Assembly: GCF_021044685.1 (NCBI RefSeq)
Contig: NZ_CP088014.1
Span: forward strand, 2,838,001 to 2,902,000
Source of the DNA: Bradyrhizobium daqingense
Lineage (GTDB): Bacteria; Pseudomonadota; Alphaproteobacteria; Rhizobiales; Xanthobacteraceae
Length of the DNA stretch: 64,000 nt
Reading direction: 5' to 3'
Shown here: piece after piece, positions 45,907 to 53,674 of the stretch
Position numbering within the stretch: the stretch's first letter is position 1
Layout of the letters: each line of letters begins with the position of its first letter
Program-made: the position numbers and the translations under genes
Notes under the pieces: model-generated
What the model was told of the DNA's origin: nothing
The model's database searches: none
Seen by the model: only the letters and a program-made list of their open reading frames with translations

Positions 45907-46832
45907 AGCACGATCTCCGTTCCATCCGCAGGTATCTGCCAACCCGCCGCTTCCGTGGCTTTCCGCTCGGGTGACGTGGGCAGCAGCGCCGGATTCGAGT
46001 TATTGATATGCAGAAATATCTTCGTGTCGATATCGAGGTCGGCCAGCCGCGCGATCGCGCCGTCCTCGCCCGACATCGCGACATGGCCCATGCTCTTGCC
46101 GGTCTTCTGGCCGAGCCCGGCCTTGATCATCTCGTCGTCGCGCCACACCGTGCCGTCGAAGAACACCAGTGCCGCGCCGTCGATTTCGGCTTTGAGTGCG
46201 TCGGTGACCTCGGCGCAGGCCGCGATGAAGTAGAAGCACTTGCCGGTGGTCTTGTCGGTGATCTTGAGGCCCAGCGTGTCGCCGTCACCGGTCTCACCGC
46301 CGGGATGCGCCTTGCCCTCCAGATACCAGGCCGACTTGCCCGGCACTGCGAACGGCAGCACCTCGATGCCTGAGCGCGCGCCATCCGGCAGCCGCGGCTC
46401 GAACGGCTCGTTGATTTCAGTCGGCTGACGCCGCACGGTCTTCTCGTTCAGCACGTTGAAGATGCTGTTGCTCCCAAGGATCGCCAGCACCTTCTCATGC
46501 GCATAGATCGTGAAGGGCGAGCCTTCGCGCATCGACAACAGGCCCGCGACCGCATCCACCTCGCCGTTGGTCAGGATCACGCCCGCAATGGGCGTGTGGC
46601 GCAGCGCGCCTGTCTTTGGATGCAGCTGCGGCGTGGCGTTTAATTGCTGGCGAAGATCGGGGGAGGCGTTGATCAGGAACCAATGCTCGCCGTCGCCGCT
46701 GAAGGCGACCGACGCCTGGGTTCGCATGAGGTCATGGCCGCTGGCACGGGCCGCTCGGCAGCCCTCGCAACCGCAATTCCATTGCGGCACTCCGCCGCCG
46801 GCTGCGGCGCCCAGGACGACGACACGAAGCAT
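45903..46832 (-). CDS. pqqB: PQQ biosynthesis protein PqqB
   Basis: The 309-residue protein starts at ATG 46832 (MLRVVVLGAAAGGGVPQWNC). It has the metallo-beta-lactamase-like fold of PqqB, proposed to hydroxylate the crosslinked dipeptide. The zinc-binding Cys cluster CGCEGC is near residue 20. The classical HxHxDH metal motif is not present in that form; TNGEVDAVAGLLS occupies its place. It is 127 bp after pqqA, with a nested stem-loop between them. Confidence 0.95.
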   Translation of the reverse strand: MLRVVVLGAAAGGGVPQWNCGCEGCRAARASGHDLMRTQASVAFSGDGEHWFLINASPDLRQQLNATPQLHPKTGALRHTPIAGVILTNGEVDAVAGLLSMREGSPFTIYAHEKVLAILGSNSIFNVLNEKTVRRQPTEINEPFEPRLPDGARSGIEVLPFAVPGKSAWYLEGKAHPGGETGDGDTLGLKITDKTTGKCFYFIAACAEVTDALKAEIDGAALVFFDGTVWRDDEMIKAGLGQKTGKSMGHVAMSGEDGAIARLADLDIDTKIFLHINNSNPALLPTSPERKATEAAGWQIPADGTEIVL

Positions 46833-46859
46833 GATCCGTCTCCTGGAGGGAACGCTGCG

Positions 46860-46936
46860 AGGTGGATCTCGGGCCGCCATCGCTGCCGACAAAGATCATG
46901 TCTTCCGGCAATCGATCGTGACCGAAAGATCCACCT
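46860..46936 (-). promoter_or_regulatory. Nested stem-loop between pqqA and pqqB
   Basis: AGGTGGATCT (46860-46869) and AGATCCACCT (46927-46936) are perfect 10-bp inverse complements. Inside them GCCG...AAGA pairs with TCTT...CGGC near 46885-46909, forming a second stem. The structure follows the tiny pqqA frame in the transcript and could raise pqqA mRNA over the downstream enzyme genes by partial termination or by blocking decay. Confidence 0.6.
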
Positions 46937-46959
46937 GCGCTGAATGCAGTCGCCGCCGC

Positions 46960-47040
46960 TTACTTGCGGGTGGCGCTTACATACATGTTGATTTCCATGC
47001 CGCAGGGCACTTCGACGATCTTCGGGGCTTTCCAGGCCAT
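46960..47040 (-). CDS. pqqA: PQQ precursor peptide PqqA
   Basis: This 26-residue peptide is the backbone from which PQQ is cut. Translation from ATG 47040 gives a peptide beginning MAWKAPKIVEVPCGM and carrying E16 and Y20 in MEINMY, the Glu and Tyr joined by PqqE. It ends ATRK. A GGAGAG ribosome site lies 6 bases upstream. The gene is too short for most gene finders and is identified by the exact Glu-x3-Tyr spacing and its position ahead of pqqB. Confidence 0.97.
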   Translation of the reverse strand: MAWKAPKIVEVPCGMEINMYVSATRK

Positions 47041-47300
47041 TTGGCTCTCCATTTTCGCGAATTCGGACGTATCCGCCCATGGGTTAAATTAATGCGGGCG
47101 CAGAAGTTCGCCAGTGAAATTTTCCCGATCTAGGTCGGTAGGCCGCGGATTGTTGCACTGCGAAGCGAGCGCATTACGGCCGCAAAGATGGGCGAATGAC
47201 CTACGCGAAAGTGCCGATAGGTCGTGATCCCTGTCGGTATAAACGAGTTGTGAGTGAGGAACGGCTTCCCCTCGGCGACAGGCGACCCATTGGATCAGGC

Positions 47301-47558
47301 ATGCCCAGATATTTCTTCAACACCCGCATCGGCGACGAATTGATCGTGGATCCTGACGGCGAGGACCTGCGTAATCCCGACCGCGCCTGGGAGGTCGCCC
47401 GCCAGATGATCCTTGAAGTCGTGAAATCGGAAGGCACGCAACGGGCCCTGCTGGAGGCGGTGATCGAGGTGACCGATGCCGACGGTGAGATCGTACTGGA
47501 GTTCCCCTTCACCGAGGCGTTGCTCGACATGCCGGATCAGTCCGCGACCAGGCATTAG
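47301..47558 (+). CDS. DUF6894-type small protein
   Basis: The 85-residue protein (ATG 47301, MPRYFFNTRIGDELIVDPDG) belongs to a small-protein family common in rhizobia whose members open with PRYFF and a D-x-x-G-x-D/E loop; I know it as DUF6894 and no function is established. It is acidic and probably cytoplasmic. It is divergent from pqqA, with about 260 bp between, and lies about 130 bp before the amidase gene. Confidence 0.85.
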   Translation: MPRYFFNTRIGDELIVDPDGEDLRNPDRAWEVARQMILEVVKSEGTQRALLEAVIEVTDADGEIVLEFPFTEALLDMPDQSATRH

Positions 47559-47687
47559 CCTCAGTCTCCTCGCAATGACCAGGCATTGAGGCGTCACCGG
47601 CGCCGGACCCGCCGGCCGCCCCCGCGAAATCCGCATGGCTTTGCCCCGTTCCCGGCGGTAAAAGACGCCGGTCATACGGAGCAAGTC

Positions 47688-49088
47688 ATGCAAGATCTCT
47701 GGCGCCTGTCGGCCGCCGACCTCGCCACCCTCGTCAAATCCAGAAAAGTGTCCGCCAGGGAAGCCGCCAAGGCCGGTCTTGCCCGCCTGGATGCCGTCAA
47801 TCCCCAGCTGAATGCGGTGATCGACCACCGGCCCGACGACGTGCTCAAGCAGGCCGATGCCGTCGATGCCGCCATCGCGCGAGGCGAGGACCCGGGCGTG
47901 CTCGCGGGCGTGCCCGTCACCATCAAGGCCAATGTCGACCAGGAAGGCTTTGCCACCACCAATGGCCTCAAGCTCCAGCGCGATGTGATCGCGCGCGAGG
48001 ACAACCCTGTCGTCGCCAATTTCCGCAAATCGGGCGCAATCCTGCTCGGCCGCACCAACTGCCCGGCCTTCTCGTATCGCTGGTTCACCACCAACCTGAT
48101 CCACGGCGACACCAAGAACCCCCGGGATGCCTTGCTGACGCCGGGCGGCTCCTCGGGCGGCGCCGGCTCGGCGGTCGCGGCGGGCATTGGCCACATCGCC
48201 CATGGCACCGATATCGCCGGCTCGGTCCGCTATCCCGCCTATGCCTGCGGCGTACATGGCCTGCGCCCGACCCTGGGACGCATCCCCGCCTTCAATCCGG
48301 CGCTGCCGGAGCGTCCGATCGGGCCGCAGATCATGGCCGTCTCGGGGCCCCTGGCGCGCACCGTCAACGATTTGCGCATCTCGCTCGAAGCCATGTCGGC
48401 CCGCGACATCCGCGACCCCTGGTTCGTGCCGGTGCCGCTGCAAGGCCCTGACAGGGACAAGCGCGCCGCGCTCTGCCTCAATCCGGGTGGTCTTGCCACC
48501 ACGCCGGAGGTGAAGGCGGCGGTGAGCGATGCCGGCAAGCGGCTGGAGCGCGCCGGCTGGACCGTCGAGACAATCGAAGACACGCCGCCGATGCGCGAAG
48601 CGGTCGAGTGGCAGATCAAGCTCTGGCTCGGCGAAGGCTACGAGGCGCAGCTGGAAGCGGCCGAGCGCGAAGGCGATCCCGGCGCGCTGGCTTGCCTGCG
48701 CGGCAACCGCGGCAGGGTCACGCCGATGGACCAGGCCAATTACGCCAAGGCGCTGACGCGACGCGCCTCGCTGACCCGCGAATGGATGCTGTTCTTCGAG
48801 AAATACGCGGTGCTGCTGACGCCGGTCTCCGGCGAATTGCCGTTCCCAGATCATCTCGACCGCAAGGACGATGAATCCTTCAAACGTGTCTGGGAAGCGC
48901 AGCTGCCGCAGATCGCGATTCCCTTCATGGGATTGCCGGGCCTCGTCGTCTCCACCGGTCTCGTCGGCAAGGCGCCGGTCGGCGTACACGTGGTCTCCGG
49001 CCGCTATCGCGAGGATCTGTGCCTGCTCGCGGGCGAGGCGATCGAGGCGGGCGGCGTGCCGCCGTCGCCGATCGATCCCGTGGGCTAG
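47688..49088 (+). CDS. Amidase signature family protein
   Basis: The 466-residue protein starts at ATG 47688 (MQDLWRLSAADLATLVKSRK). The Ser-Ser-Lys triad of the amidase signature is visible: Lys in VPVTIKANVDQEG, Ser in TPGGSSGGAGSAVAAG and the second Ser in GTDIAGSVRYPAYACG. The substrate is unknown; the family hydrolyses many carboxamides. It is 2 bp before the glutathione peroxidase gene and probably forms one operon with it and the DUF3297 gene. Confidence 0.93.
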   Translation: MQDLWRLSAADLATLVKSRKVSAREAAKAGLARLDAVNPQLNAVIDHRPDDVLKQADAVDAAIARGEDPGVLAGVPVTIKANVDQEGFATTNGLKLQRDVIAREDNPVVANFRKSGAILLGRTNCPAFSYRWFTTNLIHGDTKNPRDALLTPGGSSGGAGSAVAAGIGHIAHGTDIAGSVRYPAYACGVHGLRPTLGRIPAFNPALPERPIGPQIMAVSGPLARTVNDLRISLEAMSARDIRDPWFVPVPLQGPDRDKRAALCLNPGGLATTPEVKAAVSDAGKRLERAGWTVETIEDTPPMREAVEWQIKLWLGEGYEAQLEAAEREGDPGALACLRGNRGRVTPMDQANYAKALTRRASLTREWMLFFEKYAVLLTPVSGELPFPDHLDRKDDESFKRVWEAQLPQIAIPFMGLPGLVVSTGLVGKAPVGVHVVSGRYREDLCLLAGEAIEAGGVPPSPIDPVG

Positions 49089-49090
49089 CG

Positions 49091-49567
49091 ATGAGCGCCA
49101 TCTACGACTTCAAGGCCAACTCGCTTGCCGGCGAGGAGGTCGCCATGCGCCGGTTCGAAGGGCAGGTGCTGCTGATCGTCAACACCGCCAGCAAATGCGG
49201 CTTCACGCCGCAATATCGCGGTCTCGAAGATCTCTATCGCGATCTCTCCCCGCGCGGCTTCGCGGTGCTCGGCTTTCCCTGCAACCAGTTCGGCGCGCAG
49301 GAGCCGGGGCAGGCGGACGAGATCCAGGCGTTCTGCTCGACGCATTACGACGTCACCTTCCCTCTATTCGCAAAGATCGACGTCAACGGCGCCAATGCGC
49401 ATCCTCTGTACGAGTACCTGAAACGTCAGCAATCCGGGCTTCTCGGCGCCGCCATCAAATGGAATTTCACCAAATTCCTGGTGGACCGTGCCGGCAAGGT
49501 GGTCGCGCGCTACGCGCCGACCGCGCGGCCGGAAGGATTGCGCAACCAGATCGAAACACTGTTGTGA
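49091..49567 (+). CDS. Glutathione peroxidase-like thiol peroxidase
   Basis: The 158-residue protein (ATG 49091) reduces hydroperoxides. The peroxidatic Cys is in NTASKCGFTPQY (Cys, not selenocysteine), with Gln in GFPCNQFGAQEPG and Trp in KWNFTKFLVDRAG completing the catalytic set. The second Cys in GFPCNQF may act as the resolving residue, as in thioredoxin-using members. It starts 2 bp after the amidase stop and is followed by DUF3297 11 bp later. Confidence 0.95.
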   Translation: MSAIYDFKANSLAGEEVAMRRFEGQVLLIVNTASKCGFTPQYRGLEDLYRDLSPRGFAVLGFPCNQFGAQEPGQADEIQAFCSTHYDVTFPLFAKIDVNGANAHPLYEYLKRQQSGLLGAAIKWNFTKFLVDRAGKVVARYAPTARPEGLRNQIETLL

Positions 49568-49578
49568 GCGAGACAATC

Positions 49579-49821
49579 ATGAGCGACGAATTTCCTGATC
49601 GACTGTCGGTCGATCCGAACAGCCCCTATTACAACGCGGACATCCTGTCGCGCGACGTCGGCATCCGCTTCAAGGGCATCGAGAAGACCAATGTCGAAGA
49701 ATACTGCATCAGCGAAGGCTGGGTCCGCGTCACCGCTGGGAACGCCAAGGACCGCCACGGCAACCCGCTGACCATCAAGGTGCACGGGCCGGTCGAGCCG
49801 TATTTCAGGGATAAGAAGTAG
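49579..49821 (+). CDS. DUF3297 family small protein
   Basis: The 80-residue protein starts at ATG 49579. It opens MSDEFPDRLSVDPNSPYYN and has IRFKGIEKTNVEEYCISEGW and KDRHGNPLTIKVHGPVEPYF, the pattern of DUF3297, known as a small glutathione-peroxidase-linked protein without assigned function. It is the third gene of the amidase-peroxidase operon. A family C repeat follows its stop by about 30 bp. Confidence 0.9.
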   Translation: MSDEFPDRLSVDPNSPYYNADILSRDVGIRFKGIEKTNVEEYCISEGWVRVTAGNAKDRHGNPLTIKVHGPVEPYFRDKK

Positions 49822-49854
49822 CTATTCCGCTTCGGGACGCACCACACCCTCCGT

Positions 49855-49944
49855 CGTCATGCCCGGGCTTGACCCGGGCATCCACGCCTCCGAACTCGCT
49901 CCGTAGCAAAGGCGTGGATGGCCGGGTCAAGCCCGGCCATGACG
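49855..49944. repeat. Palindromic repeat, family C, copy 2
   Basis: The 90-bp unit begins CGTCATGCCCGGGCTTGACC and ends AAGCCCGGCCATGACG, and the halves GCATCCACGCCT and AGGCGTGGATGG are near-complements, so the whole can fold into one long hairpin. It ends 31 bp before the tarD start and could end the upstream transcript. Confidence 0.8.
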
Positions 49945-49974
49945 AGTGGAGAGTCAACCAGAAAGCCAAATCCC

Positions 49975-51144
49975 ATGTCCGTCCGCATCGTCGACGTCCG
50001 CGAGATCACCAAGCCGATCTCGTCCCCGATCCGCAACGCCTATATCGACTTCACCAAGATGACGAGCAGCCTCGTCGCCGTCGTCACCGACGTGGTGCGC
50101 GACGGCAAGCGCGTCGTCGGCTATGGCTTCAACTCCAACGGCCGTTACGGTCAGGGCGGTCTGATCCGCGAGCGCTTCGCAGCGCGCATCACGGAAGCCG
50201 ATTCCAAGTCGCTGCTGAACGCAGCCGGCGACAATCTCGACCCCGACAAGGTGTGGGCCGCGATGATGACCAACGAGAAGCCGGGCGGCCATGGCGAGCG
50301 CTCGGTCGCGGTCGGCACCATCGATATGGCGGTGTGGGACGCGGTGGCGAAGATCGCCGGCAAGCCGCTGTTCCGCCTGCTCGCCGAGCGTCACGGCGTC
50401 ACCGCCAATCCGCGCGTCTTCGTCTACGCCGCCGGCGGCTATTATTATCCCGGCAAGGATCTCTCGATGCTGCGCGGCGAGATGCGCGGCTATCTCGATC
50501 GCGGCTACAACGTCGTCAAGATGAAGATCGGCGGCGCGCCGATCGAGGAGGACCGCACGCGCATCGAGGCGGTGCTGAAGGAGATCGGCAAGGACGCGCA
50601 GCTCGCCGTCGACGCCAACGGCCGCTTCGATCTCGAGACCGGCATCGCCTACGCCAAGATGCTGCGCGATTATCCCTTGTTCTGGTACGAGGAGGTCGGC
50701 GATCCCCTCGACTACGCGCTGCAGGCCGCGCTGGCGGAATTCTATCCCGGCCCGATGGCGACGGGCGAGAATCTCTTCAGCCACCAGGACGCCCGCAATC
50801 TGATCCGCTACGGCGGCATGCGCCCCGATCGCGACTGGCTGCAATTCGACTGCGCGCTGTCCTATGGCCTCTGCGAATACCAGCGCACGCTTCAGGTGCT
50901 GAAGACCTACGGCTGGTCCCCAAGCCGCTGCATTCCGCACGGCGGCCACCAGATGTCGCTCAACATCGCAGCCGGCTTGGGTTTGGGCGGCAACGAGAGC
51001 TATCCCGACCTGTTCCAGCCCTATGGCGGCTTCCCCGACGGCGTGCGCGTCGAGAACGGCCACATCACCATGCCCGATCTCCCCGGCATCGGCTTCGAAG
51101 GCAAGTCCGATCTCTATAAGGAGATGAAGGCGCTGGCGGAGTAG
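49975..51144 (+). CDS. tarD: D-tartrate dehydratase (enolase superfamily)
   Basis: The 389-residue enzyme (ATG 49975, MSVRIVDVREITKPISSPIR) dehydrates D-tartrate to oxaloacetate. Residues known from the B. japonicum enzyme are in place: K182 and K184 in VVKMKIGG, metal ligands D213, E239 and E265 (AVDANGRF, YEEVGDP, TGENLFS) and general base H322 in IPHGGHQMS. The sequence agrees closely with that enzyme as I remember it. An in-frame upstream extension comes from the repeat and is not coding. No tartrate transporter is next to it. Confidence 0.95.
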   Translation: MSVRIVDVREITKPISSPIRNAYIDFTKMTSSLVAVVTDVVRDGKRVVGYGFNSNGRYGQGGLIRERFAARITEADSKSLLNAAGDNLDPDKVWAAMMTNEKPGGHGERSVAVGTIDMAVWDAVAKIAGKPLFRLLAERHGVTANPRVFVYAAGGYYYPGKDLSMLRGEMRGYLDRGYNVVKMKIGGAPIEEDRTRIEAVLKEIGKDAQLAVDANGRFDLETGIAYAKMLRDYPLFWYEEVGDPLDYALQAALAEFYPGPMATGENLFSHQDARNLIRYGGMRPDRDWLQFDCALSYGLCEYQRTLQVLKTYGWSPSRCIPHGGHQMSLNIAAGLGLGGNESYPDLFQPYGGFPDGVRVENGHITMPDLPGIGFEGKSDLYKEMKALAE

Positions 51145-51165
51145 GGGCCGCTGGCGCACCCGCGC

Positions 51166-51253
51166 CGTCATTGCGAGCGCAGCGAAGCAATCCAGACTCT
51201 CTCCGCGGAGGCAGTCTGGATTGCTTCGTCGCAAGGGCTCCTCGCAATGACGG
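51166..51253. repeat. 88-bp palindromic repeat, family B, copy 2
   Basis: Same length and orientation as the element at 33336-33423, with about eight differences. It lies between the convergent ends of tarD and the malonyl-CoA decarboxylase gene, where its long hairpin could act as a two-way terminator. Confidence 0.85.
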
Positions 51254-51266
51254 CGTGGCGGGCACG

Positions 51267-52619
51267 CTACGACAGCCGCATATCCAGCAACCGTCGCCCT
51301 TCGCCCTTGAGCAGCTTCTTCACCGCGCTGGACGCCACGACCTCGCCGTCATTGGCGTAGGCTTCGTGGTTCTTCTCGATGTCGTCGAGCCGGTAGAGGT
51401 AGTTGACCATCACGCCGGCGGATTCGCGCACGCCCTTCGGCGAGAGATCGCCGAGCCAGTTGATGCGCTCCAGCCGCGCGCCGTTGCCGAGATGGAAGCG
51501 GGCGACGGAGTCGATCAGCTTGCCCTTCGGCGTCCGCGCCTTGAGGAAGTAGTGCGCCGCGAGCGGCTCGATCACGCCGCGCAGCAGCGCGGTCGTCTCG
51601 GGGCTCTCGAACCATTTGGGATCGTCGAGGCGCTTCAGCGTCTCGCGGTCCTCGTCCGAGAGCGGCAAATCCTTGTCCTGCTTCACCCAGGCCATGAAGC
51701 CGGGCACCGGTGACAGCGTCACGAAGGTGTCGAGCTTCGGCGTTTCGCGGCGCAGCTCTTCCACCACCTGCTTGATCAGGAAGCTGCCGAAGGAGATGCC
51801 GCCAAGGCCGCGCTGGGTGTTGGAGATCGAATAGAACACGGCGGTGCGCGCGCGCTCGATCGGCAGATGCTGGCGGTCGACCGCGAGCAGGGGTTGAATC
51901 GCGCCGGGCATGGTCTCGGTCAACGCCACTTCGACGAAGATCAGGGGCTCGTCGACCATTGCGGGGTGGAAGAAGGCGTAGCAGCGCCGATCGACCGGAT
52001 CGATGCGGCGGCGCAGATCGTCCCAGTCGGAGATCTCGTGCACGGCTTCGTAACGGATGATCTTTTCGAGGATGTTGGCCGGGGTCGACCAGTCGATCCT
52101 GCGCAGCACGAGAAACCCCCTGTTGAACCACGAAGAGAGAAGATGCGAGACGTCGCGATCGAGCGCGGCGAGATCGGTGTGCCCGTTCATCATGCCGAGC
52201 AGGTCGGCGCGCATGTTGACGAGATCGCCGGTGCCGCCGGGCGCGCGGTTGAGGCGGCGGATCAGCTCCTGCCGCCGCGGCTCGGAGGCGAAATGCAGCG
52301 AGCTCGCGTCCTCATCGGTCGGCCTGGCGCGCCATTTCTCGATCGCCCTCGAAAGCCGTTCCCGGTCGGGGCCGAAATCGCGCACCAGCCCTTCGAAGAA
52401 GGCGCGGCGTCCGGCCACATCCAGCTCGCGGTAGATGTCGAGCACCTCACGCGCCATCGCCGTGCCAGAGGCTTCGCCCCGGCCCGACAGCAGTGCATCG
52501 CAGAGCTCGATCAGCCCGTCGGCATCCCGTTTGGTATCGGCGGAATCTCCACGACGCAGCAGCGTGCGGCCGCGCTCGGAGATGGTGGCGAGCAGGTCGG
52601 AGAAGAAGGCATTGGCCAT
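51267..52619 (-). CDS. Malonyl-CoA decarboxylase
   Basis: The 450-residue enzyme converts malonyl-CoA to acetyl-CoA and CO2. The all-helical N-terminal domain (LIELCDALLSGRGEASGTAM) is followed by the acetyltransferase-like catalytic domain with YSISNTQRGLGGISFGSFLI, LDTFVTLSPVPGFMAWV and LAAHYFLKARTPKGK, where the conserved Ser and His lie. In Rhizobium the homologue MatA works with MatB and MatC in malonate use; neither is next to this gene, so it may serve mainly to control malonyl-CoA. The ATG at 52619 is preceded by a gap of about 115 bp to a family C repeat. Confidence 0.95.
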   Translation of the reverse strand: MANAFFSDLLATISERGRTLLRRGDSADTKRDADGLIELCDALLSGRGEASGTAMAREVLDIYRELDVAGRRAFFEGLVRDFGPDRERLSRAIEKWRARPTDEDASSLHFASEPRRQELIRRLNRAPGGTGDLVNMRADLLGMMNGHTDLAALDRDVSHLLSSWFNRGFLVLRRIDWSTPANILEKIIRYEAVHEISDWDDLRRRIDPVDRRCYAFFHPAMVDEPLIFVEVALTETMPGAIQPLLAVDRQHLPIERARTAVFYSISNTQRGLGGISFGSFLIKQVVEELRRETPKLDTFVTLSPVPGFMAWVKQDKDLPLSDEDRETLKRLDDPKWFESPETTALLRGVIEPLAAHYFLKARTPKGKLIDSVARFHLGNGARLERINWLGDLSPKGVRESAGVMVNYLYRLDDIEKNHEAYANDGEVVASSAVKKLLKGEGRRLLDMRLS

Positions 52620-52735
52620 CTGGGCTTTCGTATCAGGTTTGTGCGATGCGGGAAGCTTACACGTGATTTAGGTGGAAGCCGATCACAATCAAGCGTCATT
52701 TTGATGGTGTGGCACGGCTCGTCCGCAGTCTCTTT

Positions 52736-52812
52736 CGTCATGGCCGGGCTTGACCCGGCCATCCATCCACTGGAGAAAGGGATGGACACGCGGGTCGAGC
52801 CCGCGTGTGACG
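52736..52812. repeat. Palindromic repeat, family C, copy 3
   Basis: CGTCATGGCCGGGCTTGACC opens the unit and ACGCGGGTCGAGCCCGCGTG closes it before TGACG. It is more diverged in the right half than the copies at 37951 and 49855 but keeps the same plan. It lies just after the stop of the AraC-type regulator. Confidence 0.75.
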
Positions 52813-52814
52813 AG

Positions 52815-53624
52815 CTACCCCTTCCCCGCAAACTCCGTCGGCGTCCGACCCGTCACCTGGCGGAACGCCGCCGAAAACGCCGGCACGCTGGCATAGCCGA
52901 GCGATGTCGCGAGCTGCTTCACCGACACATTCGCATTCGTCGATATCAGTTGGATCGCCGCCGCAATCCTCGCGCGCTGGCACCAGCGCTTGAAGCTCAG
53001 CTGCGTCTCGGTCGAGAACAGCCGCGACAATGTCCGCGCGGAGGTTCCGACCTCGCGCGCCAGCGTGTCGATGTCGTGCAGGCCCGTGGGATCGTCGAGC
53101 ACGATCATCGCGGCGCGGCGGCAGCGCGCTTCACGCGGCAGCGGCACGAAGGTCGCGGAATCCTCGGCCTGGTGCAGCTCCAGCATCACGAGCCGAACCA
53201 GCAGCTCGGTGCGCTCCTCGGTATTTCGCGCGTCGAACAGCGCCAGGATCGCCTGATTGAGCAGCGGCGACACCCGCACCACGAACTCCCTGGTCAATCC
53301 CTCATAGCGCTTTTCGCGCTTCAGCCAGGCCAGGTCGAAATACAGCGTCCGCATCTCGATGTCGGCGAGCAGGTCAATGGCATGCTCGAGTCCGGCGGGT
53401 ACCCAGACCGCGCGGTCGGGCGGCACCAGCCAGCGTCCCCCTGGTGTCGTCACCTGCATCGTGCCCTTCGCCGCGTAGATCAGCTGCGCCTCGCGATGCA
53501 AATGCGGATCGATCCGCATGCCCTTGGGATAGTCGCGCGCGACCAGGTGCACGCCTGCGGGCGAGCGGTGGTTGCTCCGGACCTCCCGAAGGATTGGCGT
53601 TTCCAAGACAGTCATTGGCGGCAT
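52815..53624 (-). CDS. AraC family transcriptional regulator
   Basis: The 269-residue protein has an N-terminal cupin-like sensor (HLVARDYPKGMRIDPHLHRE, VTTPGGRWLVPPDRAVWVPA) and a C-terminal double helix-turn-helix (DIDTLAREVGTSARTLSRLF and SVKQLATSLGYASVPAFSAAFRQVTGRTP). It is divergent from the MFS gene with only 50 bp between the starts, so it most likely controls that transporter. The inducer is unknown. M4 (53615) is a possible shorter start. Confidence 0.93.
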   Translation of the reverse strand: MPPMTVLETPILREVRSNHRSPAGVHLVARDYPKGMRIDPHLHREAQLIYAAKGTMQVTTPGGRWLVPPDRAVWVPAGLEHAIDLLADIEMRTLYFDLAWLKREKRYEGLTREFVVRVSPLLNQAILALFDARNTEERTELLVRLVMLELHQAEDSATFVPLPREARCRRAAMIVLDDPTGLHDIDTLAREVGTSARTLSRLFSTETQLSFKRWCQRARIAAAIQLISTNANVSVKQLATSLGYASVPAFSAAFRQVTGRTPTEFAGKG

Positions 53625-53674
53625 CCCGTCATGGGCACGACATATAACTCATTTCGGAGCAGGAGAGGATTCGT

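Noticed and set aside
49918..49974. Longer tarD start giving an N-terminal MAGSSPAMTSGES extension
   Set aside because: The extension is translated repeat sequence and the characterised enzyme begins at MSVRIVD.
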